A stretch of 64,000 nt of DNA from Chryseobacterium sp. E1 (GCA_019203745.1 CP078104.1:3286001-3350000), one strand, 5' to 3'; positions 50,964-62,038 are shown, counted from the first letter of the stretch. Notes: a model not told the origin generated them from the sequence alone. Numbers and translations: made by a program.

Positions 50964-51977
50964 TTAAATAATATTCACTTCCCGTTCAAGTTCAATTCCG
51001 AACTTCTCTTTGATAGAATTGATGATTTCTGTTGAAAAATCAAATATTTCCTTCCCGGTTGCATTTCCTGTCGCATTGATGATGACCAGTGACTGTAATT
51101 TATGGGAAGCTACATTTCCGATTTGTCTGCCTTTCCATCCGCACTGCTCGATCAGCCATCCTGCAGGAACTTTTACCATAGCTCCATTCGGGTATCCCTG
51201 AATATTTTCAAATTTTTGTTTTAAATCTTCAAACTGGGCCGAAGGAATGGTTGGATTCTTGAAAAAGCTTCCGGCGTTTCCAATTTCTTTCGGATCCGGC
51301 AGTTTGCTTTGTCTGATATTGATAACTGCTTTGGAGACATCCTGGATGGTGGGATTTGCAATGCCCAGGTTTTCCAGTTCGGATTTAATGGCACCGTATT
51401 CTGTTTTGATGTGATGCTCTCTTTGGGTAAGTTTAAAGGTAACTTCAAGAATAACGTACCTTCCTTTTCCTTCCTGTTTGAAGATCGAATCTCTGTAACC
51501 AAAGCGGCATTGTTCAAGATCAAAAGTTGTAAGCTCAAGGTTTTTAAGATCCAGCACCTGGCAGCTGACAAAAACATCTTTGATCTCCGTTCCGTAAGCT
51601 CCGATATTCTGCATCGGAGAGGTTCCTACATTTCCTGGAATTAAAGAAAGATTTTCCAGTCCGCCATAATTTTTTTGTAAACAATACATTACGAATTCAT
51701 GCCAGTTTTCGCCTGCTTTTGCAGTAATAAGAACTTCATGATCGTTGATGTTTTCTTCAGAAATTCCTTTTAAATTCAGCTTAATTGCAAGGCCGTCAAA
51801 ATCTTTTGTCAGCAGGATATTGCTTCCGCCGCCCAAAAACAAAAGTTGAAGAGACCGGTCTTTGGCAAAGGTGAGCGTATCTTTTAATTCTTCAATACTG
51901 TTCACTTCAGCGAAGTATCTGGACCTGGCTTCAACGCCGAATGTATTATAAGGCTTTAATGAAAAATTTTCTAGCAT
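50964..51977 (-). CDS. murB: UDP-N-acetylenolpyruvoylglucosamine reductase
   Basis: MurB makes UDP-MurNAc for peptidoglycan. It is intact, 337 residues, in the longer E. coli type (type I). FAD-binding motifs: FLGGGSNILLTKDFDG and SLIPGNVGTSPMQNIGAYG. The catalytic Ser is in NAGSFFKNPTI and the catalytic Glu region near the C-terminus. The next gene upstream on the strand, a lipoprotein, ends seven bp before its start. Confidence 0.97.
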   Translation of the reverse strand: MLENFSLKPYNTFGVEARSRYFAEVNSIEELKDTLTFAKDRSLQLLFLGGGSNILLTKDFDGLAIKLNLKGISEENINDHEVLITAKAGENWHEFVMYCLQKNYGGLENLSLIPGNVGTSPMQNIGAYGTEIKDVFVSCQVLDLKNLELTTFDLEQCRFGYRDSIFKQEGKGRYVILEVTFKLTQREHHIKTEYGAIKSELENLGIANPTIQDVSKAVINIRQSKLPDPKEIGNAGSFFKNPTIPSAQFEDLKQKFENIQGYPNGAMVKVPAGWLIEQCGWKGRQIGNVASHKLQSLVIINATGNATGKEIFDFSTEIINSIKEKFGIELEREVNII

Positions 51978-51983
51978 GTTGTA

Positions 51984-52476
51984 TTATTGGTATTCTTTGT
52001 ATTCTTTAGGAAGAATTTTGTCTAATTGTTCTTTAAACATTTGAAGTTGCCTGTAATGGGCAGTATCTGCAAATGAGTTGACGTAGATATGGGATTTTTT
52101 CGGAGTACGGACCTGAAATGTTTCATCAATTCCGTCTACCGACTGCTGGCTCGGAGAACTTTTAATATCATCAAGATCTTCTGTATGGATGGAAGAGATA
52201 AGCGATTTCCAGGTGTCAGGAGTTATGGCTGAACTCCATTCCTTATGGGTTTGGTTGGCCGTAGTTCCTTTTTCTGCAAATACGGAATCTTTGGTTGCTT
52301 TAATGATTCTGTAATCTCCAAGAATTCCACCGATGTGCGATACACTGACTGATGTTATTTCGCCTGAGCTTTTGTGGGAAATAGTTTTCTCTTCCTTCTT
52401 GTTTTCACAAAAAAAATGCCGACAGCAAAAAGATCGAAAACAGTATTTTCAGATGAATATTTGTTGTTGTCGGCAT
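51984..52476 (-). CDS. putative lipoprotein (frameshifted)
   Basis: An unrecognised protein of about 163 residues. The start MPTTTNIHLKILFSIFLLSA gives a signal peptide; a T-run near 52410 appears one base too long, and with seven T the sequence reads AFFCENKKEEKT, placing Cys for lipidation. The mature part (SSGEITSVSVSHIGGILGDY, DTWKSLISSIHTEDLDDIKS, KEQLDKILPKEYKEYQ) looks like a small globular domain. It is seven bp before murB and nine bp after the aminotransferase stop, so the three are probably co-transcribed. Confidence 0.75.
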
Positions 52477-52485
52477 GATGGTATT

Positions 52486-53690
52486 TTATAGGCTAAACTC
52501 TTCTCTGTATTTTTTCAAAGCTTCTTTAAGAATCTCAGCACTTCTTTTTAAATCTTCTTCTTTCAGAACGTAAGCGATTCTCACCTGTTTTTTCCTAATT
52601 CAGGATCGCTGTAGAAACCTCCTGCTGGAGCTACCATGATCGTTTCGTTATTAAGGGAATATTTTTCAAGCAGCCACTGTGCAAATTTCTCCGTATCATC
52701 TACCGGAAGTTCTGCCACACAATAGAAAGCTCCTCTCGGTTTAGGGCAGATCACTCCAGGAATAGCATTCAGAAGATCTACCAGTACATTTCTTCTGTGG
52801 GTATATTCTTCTCTTACGGCTCTGATGTAAGGTCCGTCATTCTGGTGGGCAGCTGTAGCGGCAATCTGTCCCAAAAGAACCGGGCTTAATCTCGCCTGTG
52901 CAAAAAGCATAGCAGCGTTACGGATTTTTTGAGAACGGGTCACCATGCATCCGATTCTTACTCCACACATGGAGTAACGCTTAGATTCAGAATCGATGAT
53001 GATGCAGTTTTCACTCAGTTCAGGGAATTCCAGCATAGATACCTGCTGTTTTCCGTCATATACGTATTCTCTGTATACTTCGTCAGAAATTACAACGATA
53101 TCATATTTTAAAGCAATTTCCGCAAGCTTCTGAAGTTCTTCACGGGTATACAGATATCCTGTTGGGTTGCCCGGGTTACAGATCACGATTGCTCTTGTTT
53201 TTTCTGTAATCTTTTTCTCAAATTCTTCAATAGGAGGCAAGGCAAAACCGGTGTCAATAGTAGATGGTACTGCTACTACATTCACATCAAATGTGCTGGT
53301 AAAACCATTGTAGTTGGCATAATAAGGCTCAGGAATGATCACTTCGTCTCCTTCATCATCATAAAGTGGAAATGGCAAAGTTAAGTGCCTCAGAACCTCC
53401 ATTGGTAACGATGAAATGATCAGGAGTAAGATCCGAAAATCCTAATGAATGATAATATTCTGTAAGGGCTTTTCTGTATTCAATATTACCTTCAGAAAGT
53501 GCATATTCCAATACTTTTAAATCAATATTTTTAAAGCATTTAAAGCCGTTTCCGGAGTTTCAATATCAGGTTGTCCGATATTAAGGTGATATACTTTTAT
53601 TCCTTTTTGTTTTGCTTGTAATGCAAAGGGAACCAGTTTTCTTACCGGTGATGCCGGCATATGCAGTGCTCTGTTTGAAATATTTGGCAT
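52486..53690 (-). CDS. PLP-dependent class I aminotransferase (frameshifted)
   Basis: This is a cytoplasmic aspartate/aromatic-type aminotransferase. The start [20 protein letters not shown] is at 53688-53690. Motifs: [51 protein letters not shown] and the PLP-binding Lys in [14 protein letters not shown]. Breaks near 53535, 53395 and 52590 are single missing bases. Corrected, it ends [18 protein letters not shown] and EEFSL with TAA at 52486-52488, about 402 residues. The preferred substrate is not clear. Confidence 0.92.
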
Positions 53691-53913
53691 TGTTCAAAAA
53701 ATTTGTATGACAAAAATAGGATTTAATTTCCCAATAATAAAATTCTGGGTCAATAAGAAAAGTACATTAAGCGTATGTTCTCTTTAAAATTTCCTATTTT
53801 TAATATTGTTCAATGCTAATATTTTATATATATCGAGTTAGCTTTACTATTTTTATAAAAATAATCTTTTTGTATTGGAATTTTTCTTAATTTTCCGATC
53901 AAATGTAATCAAA

Positions 53914-56394
53914 ATGATAATAAATTTATTTTCTAGAGTGGTACCTGCTATTGCTCTGTTATCTGCCACAGCAATGATGGCGCAAAATTTTCAAACGATG
54001 CCGGTTGCTTCAGGCTATACTGCTGATGTAATTGCAAATGGTATAGGTTCTTCAGCAAATTCTACGAATAATGATGTAGATGGGGTTTCTTATGCTTTTG
54101 TAGCCAGGGATTTTCAGCTGACCTCCACAAGTCCTGCGATTACCTATGGTATTCCGGTGGACGGAATTATTAATTCTGTAGTGGCGGGAACTCCGGGACT
54201 TAGTTATGTTTTGGGAAATTTAAGTGGAAATAACTCGCTAAGACTGGCTGCTGCCAATGACAGCGGAACGCTTACCTTCACCACTCCTAAACCTGCTTTT
54301 ACATTGTATATGCTTTCTACCAGTGGAAGTGGAACATCTACAGTGAACGTAACGGTTAATTTTACGGATGGAAGCAGCCAGGTATTTTCTAATATAAGTC
54401 TTTCTGACTGGTATGGCGGAAACAATTTTGCCATCCAGGGAATCGGGAGAATTAAAATAACTACAGATGTTTTAGAACCCAGTACTTCGGATCCGAAACT
54501 TTATCAAAATGCATTGGTAATAGATGCAGCGAACCAGGCAAAACCTATACAAAGTGTAACGGTAAGCAAGGCAAGTGGTTCCGGTATCCCAAATATTTTT
54601 GCTTTTTCAGCAGATGCTTATTCTGATTGTGTGCCTCCTGTATTGCAGACTGTTTCCGGTATCACTGCTGATTCTGCTTTTATTTCATGGACGGGACCTA
54701 CCAATGCGGCAAGTTATGATGTGTATCACAGCACATCAAGTACAATACCATCCAGTGCAGTATCTCCTACATATCCAGGTGTGACAGGCACAAGTACAAC
54801 TATAGGAGGTCTCAATTCAAACACAACCTACTACTATTGGGTAAGAACCAACTGTAGCTCTGCTACAAGCCAGAGTGCGTGGTCTTTTGCCGGAACCTTT
54901 AAAACTGCCTGTTCTACTTTCACTGTTCCGTATACAGAGAACTTTGATACAACAAGTGTTGGGTCTAATACTAATAATAATGCCCCAAGCTGCTGGGCAT
55001 ATCTGGAAGATGCATCATTTTCGGGCTATGGATATGTAACGACAACAAATAATTATTCAGCTCCAAATGCTTATTATATGACCAATTCATCTGCTACTAC
55101 GGGCAGTCAGATGCTGGTTGCACCTCCAACTATGAATCTTTCAGATGGTAACAAGCGTGTGAGATTCTATGCAAGAACCGGGACAACAGGAACAACCTTA
55201 TTAATAGGAACTTTATCAAACCCTGCAGATCCTGCTTCTTTTACACAAATTGGTTCTCCTGTTGCTTTAACAACTACCCACACTCAATATACAGTTAATA
55301 TTCCAGCGGGTACTGATTTACAGTTAGCATTTAAACATGGTTTAGGAGGTTCTTCACGCTCTATTTATATTGATAATATTACTGTTCAGGAGATCCCCTC
55401 TTGCCTTGAGCCAACGGCAATTACGTCATCAAACGTAACAATGAACTCAGCAACAATTGGCTGGACGGCACCATCTTCAGCTCCTGCAAACGGATACGAA
55501 GTATATTACAGTACAACGAATACTGCTCCGGATGCTACCACTGTGCTGAACGCTACCAATTCTACAACTTCTTCCACAACCTCTGTCCCGTTGAATTCAT
55601 TATCTGCAGATACAAATTATTATGCATGGGTAAGGTCTGTATGTAGTGGCAGCAACAAAAGTATCTGGAGTGAGCTTACTGCCTTCAGAACAGGATATTG
55701 TCTGCCTTCATCTTCTAATCAGAATTCCTGGCTTTCTGTCTTCAATTCTACCGGAGGACTTATAGATATGGCTTATTCATCAGGCTCAAGTGTAGCTGGT
55801 GGGTATCAGAATTTAACGGCAACCAATAACAAAATAATAAATGCTCCAGGCTCCAGCACTTCAGTATCTTTCACGGCTGGAGGTCCTACATGCGGAATTG
55901 CAGTGTGGGTTGACTGGAATAATAATTTGACTTTTGAAGCTTCAGAAAGAATGTTTGTTACTAACACTTATATCACAAATGCTTCAGGAACTATTACTGT
56001 GCCTGCGGGAACACCTGTGGGAAATTACAGAATGAGAGTGGTGACCGATTATAACAGCACAGCTCCGTCAAACCCTTGTACAGCTATTTCAAGAGGAGAA
56101 TTCATTGATTTTACATTTGAAGTAGCTACTTCTTTATCAACTTCAGAAACGGCGGTGAAGAAAAAGGAGATCAGTGTATATCCTAATCCTTTCAAAGATG
56201 TTCTGTACATTTCAGATATGAAAGATGTGAAATCCGTAACCGTTACAGATGTTGCAGGAAGAGTGGTGAAAACTATTGATAACCCTGCAAAAGAACTTCA
56301 GTTAGGAGAATTGAGCAGCGGTTTATACCTGGTGACGATGAACTTTAAAGATGGATCAAAATCAACAATAAAGGCTATTAAAAATAATTTTTGA
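53914..56394 (+). CDS. FN3/GEVED multidomain surface protein, T9SS cargo
   Basis: It is intact, 826 residues. The start is set at the ATG 53914 (MIINLFSRVVPAIALLSATA), giving a signal peptide ending MMAQ; an in-frame upstream TTG adds an unlikely tail. Order: an N-terminal beta-domain (residues 20-230), fibronectin type III (VPPVLQTVSGITADSAFISW), a MAM/CUB-like segment (CSTFTVPYTENFDTTS to RSIYIDNITVQ), a second FN3 (CLEPTAITSSNVTMNSATIG), a GEVED domain (GIAVWVDWNNNLTFEASERM), and a T9SS type A sorting tail (ISVYPNPFKDVLYISDM). Probably an adhesin or glycan-binding surface protein; no catalytic motif seen. Confidence 0.9.
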   Translation: MIINLFSRVVPAIALLSATAMMAQNFQTMPVASGYTADVIANGIGSSANSTNNDVDGVSYAFVARDFQLTSTSPAITYGIPVDGIINSVVAGTPGLSYVLGNLSGNNSLRLAAANDSGTLTFTTPKPAFTLYMLSTSGSGTSTVNVTVNFTDGSSQVFSNISLSDWYGGNNFAIQGIGRIKITTDVLEPSTSDPKLYQNALVIDAANQAKPIQSVTVSKASGSGIPNIFAFSADAYSDCVPPVLQTVSGITADSAFISWTGPTNAASYDVYHSTSSTIPSSAVSPTYPGVTGTSTTIGGLNSNTTYYYWVRTNCSSATSQSAWSFAGTFKTACSTFTVPYTENFDTTSVGSNTNNNAPSCWAYLEDASFSGYGYVTTTNNYSAPNAYYMTNSSATTGSQMLVAPPTMNLSDGNKRVRFYARTGTTGTTLLIGTLSNPADPASFTQIGSPVALTTTHTQYTVNIPAGTDLQLAFKHGLGGSSRSIYIDNITVQEIPSCLEPTAITSSNVTMNSATIGWTAPSSAPANGYEVYYSTTNTAPDATTVLNATNSTTSSTTSVPLNSLSADTNYYAWVRSVCSGSNKSIWSELTAFRTGYCLPSSSNQNSWLSVFNSTGGLIDMAYSSGSSVAGGYQNLTATNNKIINAPGSSTSVSFTAGGPTCGIAVWVDWNNNLTFEASERMFVTNTYITNASGTITVPAGTPVGNYRMRVVTDYNSTAPSNPCTAISRGEFIDFTFEVATSLSTSETAVKKKEISVYPNPFKDVLYISDMKDVKSVTVTDVAGRVVKTIDNPAKELQLGELSSGLYLVTMNFKDGSKSTIKAIKNNF

Positions 56395-56407
56395 GTTAAT
56401 AATTTCT

Positions 56408-56441
56408 GTAGGCAGTTGCATTGATGTGGCTGCCTTTTTTG
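56408..56441 (+). terminator. terminator of the FN3/GEVED gene
   Basis: AGGCAG / CTGCCT with a long loop, then six T. The stem is short, so moderate confidence. Confidence 0.55.
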
Positions 56442-56675
56442 ATGAAATTAACGTGAATTCGATTGTATTTAATTGATTCTTATTAGTTTAAAGTGGAGGT
56501 TATGAAACTCATAAGAAGAATAATAAGCCTTTGTATTGTCATAATTATTTTATAGTGATCATAAAACTACACTAACTTCCAACTTCTTTCTTCCATCCAC
56601 TTACTCTAAACCGAAATCACGGTAAAATTATAAAACAGTTTCACAAAATAATTGTACTTTAGAAAAAAACTAAAT

Positions 56676-57131
56676 ATGCAGATCCAGGCAACTTCTATTG
56701 AGGATTATATTTCAAAGATTCCTGAAGAAAGACAAGATGCTTTCAGAAAACTTTTTGAAACAATTCATAACAATCTTCCGGAAGGTTTTGAAGAAAATCT
56801 AAGTTATGGAATGTTAGGTTGGGGTGTTCCATTGAAAACTTACCCGGCAGGTTATCACTGTACGCCGGGAACACCGTTACCTTTTATTAATTTGGCGTCA
56901 CAAAAAAATTTCATAGCACTATATCATATGGGGCTTTATTCTACACCTGAGCTTTTGGATTGGTTTGTAGCAGAATATCCGAAACATTCGAAGAGAAAAC
57001 TGGATATGGGAAAATCCTGTGTCCGGTTCAAAAAAACAGACGATATTCCTTTTGAACTGCTTGCTGAGCTGAGCCGTAAGATGACACCGGAAGACTGGAT
57101 CAGAGTTTATGAATCTCAGTATAAAAAATAA
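56676..57131 (+). CDS. DUF1801 domain protein
   Basis: It is intact, 151 residues from the ATG at 56676 (MQIQATSIEDYISKIPEERQ). The DUF1801 (YdhG-like) fold is shown by LPEGFEENLSYGMLGWGVPL, FINLASQKNFIALYHMG and KLDMGKSCVRFKKTDDIP. The family resembles a small iron-binding frataxin-like fold in some structures, but the role is unknown. It stands alone and is followed by a terminator. Confidence 0.88.
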   Translation: MQIQATSIEDYISKIPEERQDAFRKLFETIHNNLPEGFEENLSYGMLGWGVPLKTYPAGYHCTPGTPLPFINLASQKNFIALYHMGLYSTPELLDWFVAEYPKHSKRKLDMGKSCVRFKKTDDIPFELLAELSRKMTPEDWIRVYESQYKK

Positions 57132-57132
57132 C

Positions 57133-57170
57133 AAAGGCCCTGAAGTCATATTGATTTCAGGGCTTTTTTT
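57133..57170 (+). terminator. terminator after DUF1801 gene
   Basis: AAAGGCCCTGAA / TTCAGGGCTTT followed by a T-run. Confidence 0.88.
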
Positions 57171-57179
57171 GAATGAGGT

Positions 57180-57220
57180 GAGTTGAGGTTAGAAGCTGGA
57201 AGAAGGAAGCTGGAGGTAAC
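57180..57220. repeat. GGAAGCTGG-type intergenic repeat
   Basis: GTTAGAAGCTGGAAGAAGG and GAAGCTGGAGG units. An inverse set (CTTCCGTCTTCCAGCC) stands at 57624-57666, on the far side of palindromic copy 5. The remaining gap 57221-57420 shows no gene. Confidence 0.45.
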
Positions 57221-57420
57221 TTTTTGTGGTGATACTTCTGGTAGTCATTTGATCATGTCAAATGCATTAAAATTTTCTTAGAATAATTAATTCAATTAAT
57301 TGATTTTAATATCTGATTTTCTTAGGTACAAACATCTGCGCAATCTGCTTCGTATGCGAGAAATAAATAATAACTATAGAAGATTCCGTGTTGATTTGTA
57401 AATAAATTATTTTTTTACTG

Positions 57421-57543
57421 AACCATTAAGAGCAAATTAAGAAGATAAGAATATTAAGAAGAGTTTCGTTTTAAGAATTACACTTAAAAAATCTTTGATT
57501 TACCTTAACTTATCTTAAAACCTTCATAGTCCTTAATGGTTTA
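57421..57543. repeat. dispersed palindromic element, copy 5
   Basis: It starts AACCATTAAG and ends CTTAATGGTTT, with ATAAGAATATTAAGAAGAGT and a GTTTCGTTTTAAG centre. It lies in the convergent gap between the DUF1801 gene and the metal-efflux operon. Confidence 0.8.
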
Positions 57544-57670
57544 AAAATATTATTTAATGAGTTTTAACCTTCGATGGAAGTTTTCGCTTTAAATTAAAAA
57601 GTAATTAAATTGTTAGATAGTGATTCCCCGGCTTCCATAGACTTCCGTCTTCCAGCCTTCATCTTCCCTC

Positions 57671-58954
57671 CTAAAACTGAATATCCCAGATACCCACCCT
57701 GCGCTCAAGCTCTATGAGGGCTGCCGCATTATCCGCAAGTGCCTGATAGTAATCTTTTCTTATTCCGTTGTACGTTCTCTGGGCATTCAGAACTTCCAGA
57801 ATGGAGCTTTCTCCTCGTTTGTAGCTGTAAGTAATTCCTTCCAGGATACTTTTAGCTTCTGTAAGCATTCCATTGTGGAACTGTTTCACCTGCTTCTGTG
57901 TTGCTGAATATTGCTGATAAGCCTGCATGACCTCAGCCCGTATTTCCTGCTCAATCTGCTGATATTCTACTTCAGCCTGTGAATGAGCCATTTCAGCGAT
58001 TTTCAAACCTGCATTTCTTCTGTTTGAAAATTTAAGGGGAATACTGAGACCTAATTTTAATGCATTTACGGTAGGAGAGGGCGCAATTTCATTCGTAGCT
58101 TCTGTGTGGTGCTCTGCTCCGGCGCTGATGCCTAAATCAATTATACGGTTGGCCTTTTCAAGACTGATCTGGCTTTTGGTAACCTGTGTATTTTGTTTAG
58201 CTGCCAGTAAATCTGCACGCTCATTCAGAGCCTGGAGAATAAGATCATCAATGTTGAAATCTCTGTTGAAAGCATTAAAATCCCCATCCACATCTCTGCC
58301 GGTCAGTTGTTGATCACTAAGAAATACAGTCAAATTGGTCAGAGACTGTTGTTCTGCACTTTCAGCCTGATATACTTCTTTCAGAAGAGAAGCCGCCTCT
58401 AATTTGCTTTGTTTTGCGGTAACCAGAGATATGGTTCCCAGCCGGTACCGGATGCTGTCTGATTTTGCAAGCTGCTGAATGTTTTTATATGAATCCTGCT
58501 GTACTTCCAGAATAGCTTTGGACCGTAAAGCATCAATATAACCTAAACTTGCATCTGCCCGAAGGTTTCTGAAGAAATCCTGCAGCTGTATTTTACTGAG
58601 CTCAGACTGATTTTTGGCGAAATTGATTCTGGCCTTCCTTTTTCCACCCAGTTCCAGCGTCCAGCCAATGGATGTTCCGTAGACATACCCCATGTTTTTG
58701 TTTACCCCGTTGTTGGTGGTTTCCACTTCCAGTTGCGGATCCGGAAACATCCCTGCCGTCTGAATGGCTGCTTCAGCCATACTTACATTGTATTTTCGGG
58801 AAGCATAGCTGAGGTTTTTCTTTCCGACAAGATTCAGATATTCTTCAAAAGATAAAAGTTCTTTTTCCTGGGCTTTTATGATACCTGTTGTGCCGGATAA
58901 TAATGTAGCTATTAAAATAAAGAAGGCTTTAAATGTTATCTGTAAGTGCTTCAT
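57671..58954 (-). CDS. TolC-family outer-membrane channel of metal efflux (CzcC-like)
   Basis: It is intact. The start is set at the ATG 58952-58954 (MKHLQITFKAFFILIATLLS), with a signal peptide ending IIKAQ. Features of the CzcC/CusC group: FPDPQLEVETTNNGVNKN, GWTLELGGKRKARINFAK, RYRLGTISLVTAKQSKLEAA, and the late repeat GESSILEVLNAQRTYNGIRK. There is no lipobox. About 427 residues. Its start overlaps the czcA stop by 26 bp, so translation is probably coupled. It is last gene of the operon. Confidence 0.92.
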   Translation of the reverse strand: MKHLQITFKAFFILIATLLSGTTGIIKAQEKELLSFEEYLNLVGKKNLSYASRKYNVSMAEAAIQTAGMFPDPQLEVETTNNGVNKNMGYVYGTSIGWTLELGGKRKARINFAKNQSELSKIQLQDFFRNLRADASLGYIDALRSKAILEVQQDSYKNIQQLAKSDSIRYRLGTISLVTAKQSKLEAASLLKEVYQAESAEQQSLTNLTVFLSDQQLTGRDVDGDFNAFNRDFNIDDLILQALNERADLLAAKQNTQVTKSQISLEKANRIIDLGISAGAEHHTEATNEIAPSPTVNALKLGLSIPLKFSNRRNAGLKIAEMAHSQAEVEYQQIEQEIRAEVMQAYQQYSATQKQVKQFHNGMLTEAKSILEGITYSYKRGESSILEVLNAQRTYNGIRKDYYQALADNAAALIELERRVGIWDIQF

Positions 58955-61900
58955 CTGATTCCAAATTTTGTTTTTTGTTATTACGCTCAGCCATAAAATA
59001 AATAGCCGGAAGTACAAAAAGGGTTAAAATAGTAGAGAACATCAATCCGTAAACAATTACCGTTGCGAGGGGCCGCTGTACATCCGAACCGATTCCTGTA
59101 GCCAGTGATGCCGGGAATAATCCGATGACAGCAACAGTGGCGGTCATCAGTACCGGCCTGAAACGATCCTGTGCTCCTTTAATGACGGCAGGTTTCAAAT
59201 CATATCCTTTTCTGCGAAGATCATTGATATGAGAGATCATGATCACCCCGTTCTGAATGGCTACTCCAAATAAGGCAATAAAACCTACGGCAGAAGATAC
59301 ATTCAGAGACATTCCACGGGCATTGAGGGCCAGCATTCCTCCGAACAAAGCCAGCGGTACAATAGACATCAGTACCAAAGCCTGCCTGAAATTACCAAAC
59401 GCTCCATACAATAACAGGAACATAACAGCCAGGGCCAACGGAACAATAAATGCCAATCTTGAATAAGCTCTGTTTTGGTTCTCAAACTGACCTCCCCATT
59501 TAATCTGGTATTTCTCGTGGTCATAGCTGATCTCTTTTTCTATTTTATCCTGAGCCGTTTTCAGGAAAGAAGAAAGATCGGTACCCCTTAAGTTCAGTTT
59601 TACGGTGAGATGACGCTTATTCATTTCACGAGTAATGGTGCTTTCTCCGGTACTTAATTTTACTTCTGCCACCTGGGATAAAGGAATTTTGGCTCCTGTG
59701 GCTGAGGTCAGCATCAGGTTTCCGATTTTATCAGGAGTATCCCGGCTGTCCTCGGTGAACCGGCAGGAAATATCATAGACCTTATTACCGATAAAGATCT
59801 GGGAAATGGCTTTTCCGCCTAAAGCAACTTCAATAAGATCTGCAACGTCTGAAACATTCAGCCCGTACTGTGCAATTTTATCCCTGTTGGCAATGATCTG
59901 CAGTTGAGGTAATGGCGGTTCCTGGTCAATGGCGAGATCTGCTGATCCCGGAATTTTATTTAATGTGGATAAAATATTTTCAGCAATTCTTCTGGTTTCT
60001 TTAAAATCTTCACCATATACTTTTACCACCAGCTCACTGTGAGCGCCGGAGATTTTATCCATCACACCATCAATCATCGGTTGTGAAAAACCAACGGTGA
60101 AACCAGGCATTTCCTTATAATCAGCTGCCAGTTCTCTGATGAGGTCTGCTTTTGTCTTTCCGGAGGGCCATTCACTGTAGGGTTTTATTCCGATGGAAAC
60201 CTCAAAGTGAGAAGCCGTCCATGGGTCTGTACCGTCATCATTACGGCCGGCCTGTACCATCATATAAGTAACCTCGGAATGTTTTAAAGTTCTGGCCCGC
60301 AGCGTATCACTCATTTCTTTTGCTTTGGCTAGTGAAATTCCCGGAGGAAGCTGTACCTGAAGCCAGATAGAACCTTCATCCAACTCCGGCAGAAAATCTT
60401 TTCCCACAGTGTAGGACAGGATTCCGGCGGACAGCAGAACAATGCTTACAGGGAGTATCACTTTTTAGGGGTATGCATGATTTTATCAATTCTTTTTCCG
60501 TAAGCATTACTTATTTTTTCAAGCCATTTATTATGATAAATTTTCTGTGGTTTGTGATAAATTACATAGGCCAGCCCGGGAATCAGAAGTAATGCGACTG
60601 CCAATGCACCCAATAAAGCATAACCTACTGTAAACGCCATAGGGGTGAATAATTTTTTTCCACTCTTTCAAACGCAAACAAGGGTAGATAAGCTGTAATA
60701 ATGATAATGGTGGAAAAGAAAATAGGCTTGGCTACCTCAATCACCCTTTGGGTAATGGTTTTTTCCTCCAGTATTTCTTCTGCATTTTCTTCTCTTTTTT
60801 TTCAGAATGGTTTCCAGCATTACAATGGCTCCATCTACAATAATTCCGAAATCAATGGCTCCAAGCGAAAGAAGGTTGGCCGGTATATTGGTTACATGCA
60901 TTAAGATAAAGGTGAACAGCAAAGAGAAGGGGATCGTTATCGCTACCAGTAATGCACCCCGCCAGCTTCCGAGAAATACGATCAGTACAATAATTACAAG
61001 TACAATACCTTCGGTAAGCGTATGGGAAACCGTAGTCAATGTAGTTTTTACAAGATCAGTTCTGTCCAGGAATGGATGAATTTTTACTCCCGGAGGAAGG
61101 ATTTCATTATTCAGCTCATCAACGGCTGCATGAACGCCTTCCAATACCTGCGAAGGATTTTGTCCCCGGAGCAGAAGCACGATTCCTTCTACACTTTCAG
61201 CGTAATTACGTTTTCTGTCCGTATATCCCAGGATTCCTTTTCTTTCCAGGTTCCCGTATTTTAGTGTTCCTACATCATTCAGGAAAACAGGAACACCATT
61301 TTCGGTTTTTACAACAATTTTTCCAAGATCATCCAGATCTTTTACCAATCCGATTCCACGAATAACATAAGCTAGATTTCCCCGTGGAAGCATGCTTCCT
61401 CCTGCACTGACATTATTTTTGGTGATGGTTTCGGTAACTTCAGATAAAGAAAGCCTATATTGTTCCAGCCTGTGAGGATCAAGCTCCACCTGGAACTGAG
61501 TGGTAATACCTCCGAAGTTGGTAACATCTGCGATCCCTGAAACCTGCTTGATACGGGGAATAATAACGAATTTCTGTAAATCCGTAAGCTCCCGCAGGCT
61601 GTGGGTATTGCTTTCAATAATGTATCGGTATACTTCGCCGATAGGAGAGGTGAGGGGATCAAGCCCCGGCTGTGCACCATAGGGCAGGGTGACATCAGAT
61701 AATCTTTCCTGGATACGCTGCCTGGCCCAGTAATCGTCAATTCCGTCATCAAAGACTATAGTAATCATGGAGAGCCCGAAGGTACTTTTGCTCCGCATCA
61801 CATGCATTCCGGGAAGTCCGTTGAGGGAACGCTCCAGAGGAATTGTGATCTGTTGTTCTACTTCTTCAGCTGCCAGCCCCGGAACCTGTGTCACTACCTG

Positions 61901-62038
61901 TGAAGTAACATCGGCAATATCAGGATAGGCTTCTACTGACAGTCTGGTCCAGGAATAATATCCGAATAATCCCAGTAAAAGAAAGAGGGCCAGCATCAGC
62001 CATCTCTTCTGTATAGAGAGTGTAAGTAATTGCTTCAT
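58929..62038 (-). CDS. czcA: heavy-metal RND efflux pump, CzcA type (frameshifted)
   Basis: This is the inner-membrane proton/cation antiporter of the HME-RND group. The start is taken at the ATG 62036-62038 (MKQLLTLSIQKRWLMLALFL). The transmembrane motif AIDFGIIVDGAIVMLE has the Asp-Asp-Glu pattern of divalent-cation pumps (Zn, Co, Cd, Ni type), not the Cu/Ag CusA pattern. Later motifs include FLPELDEGSIWLQVQLPPG and AIQNGVIMISHIN. Breaks: 60797 (an extra T), 60655 and 60462 (missing bases). Corrected length about 1037 residues. The metal is inferred. Confidence 0.93.
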
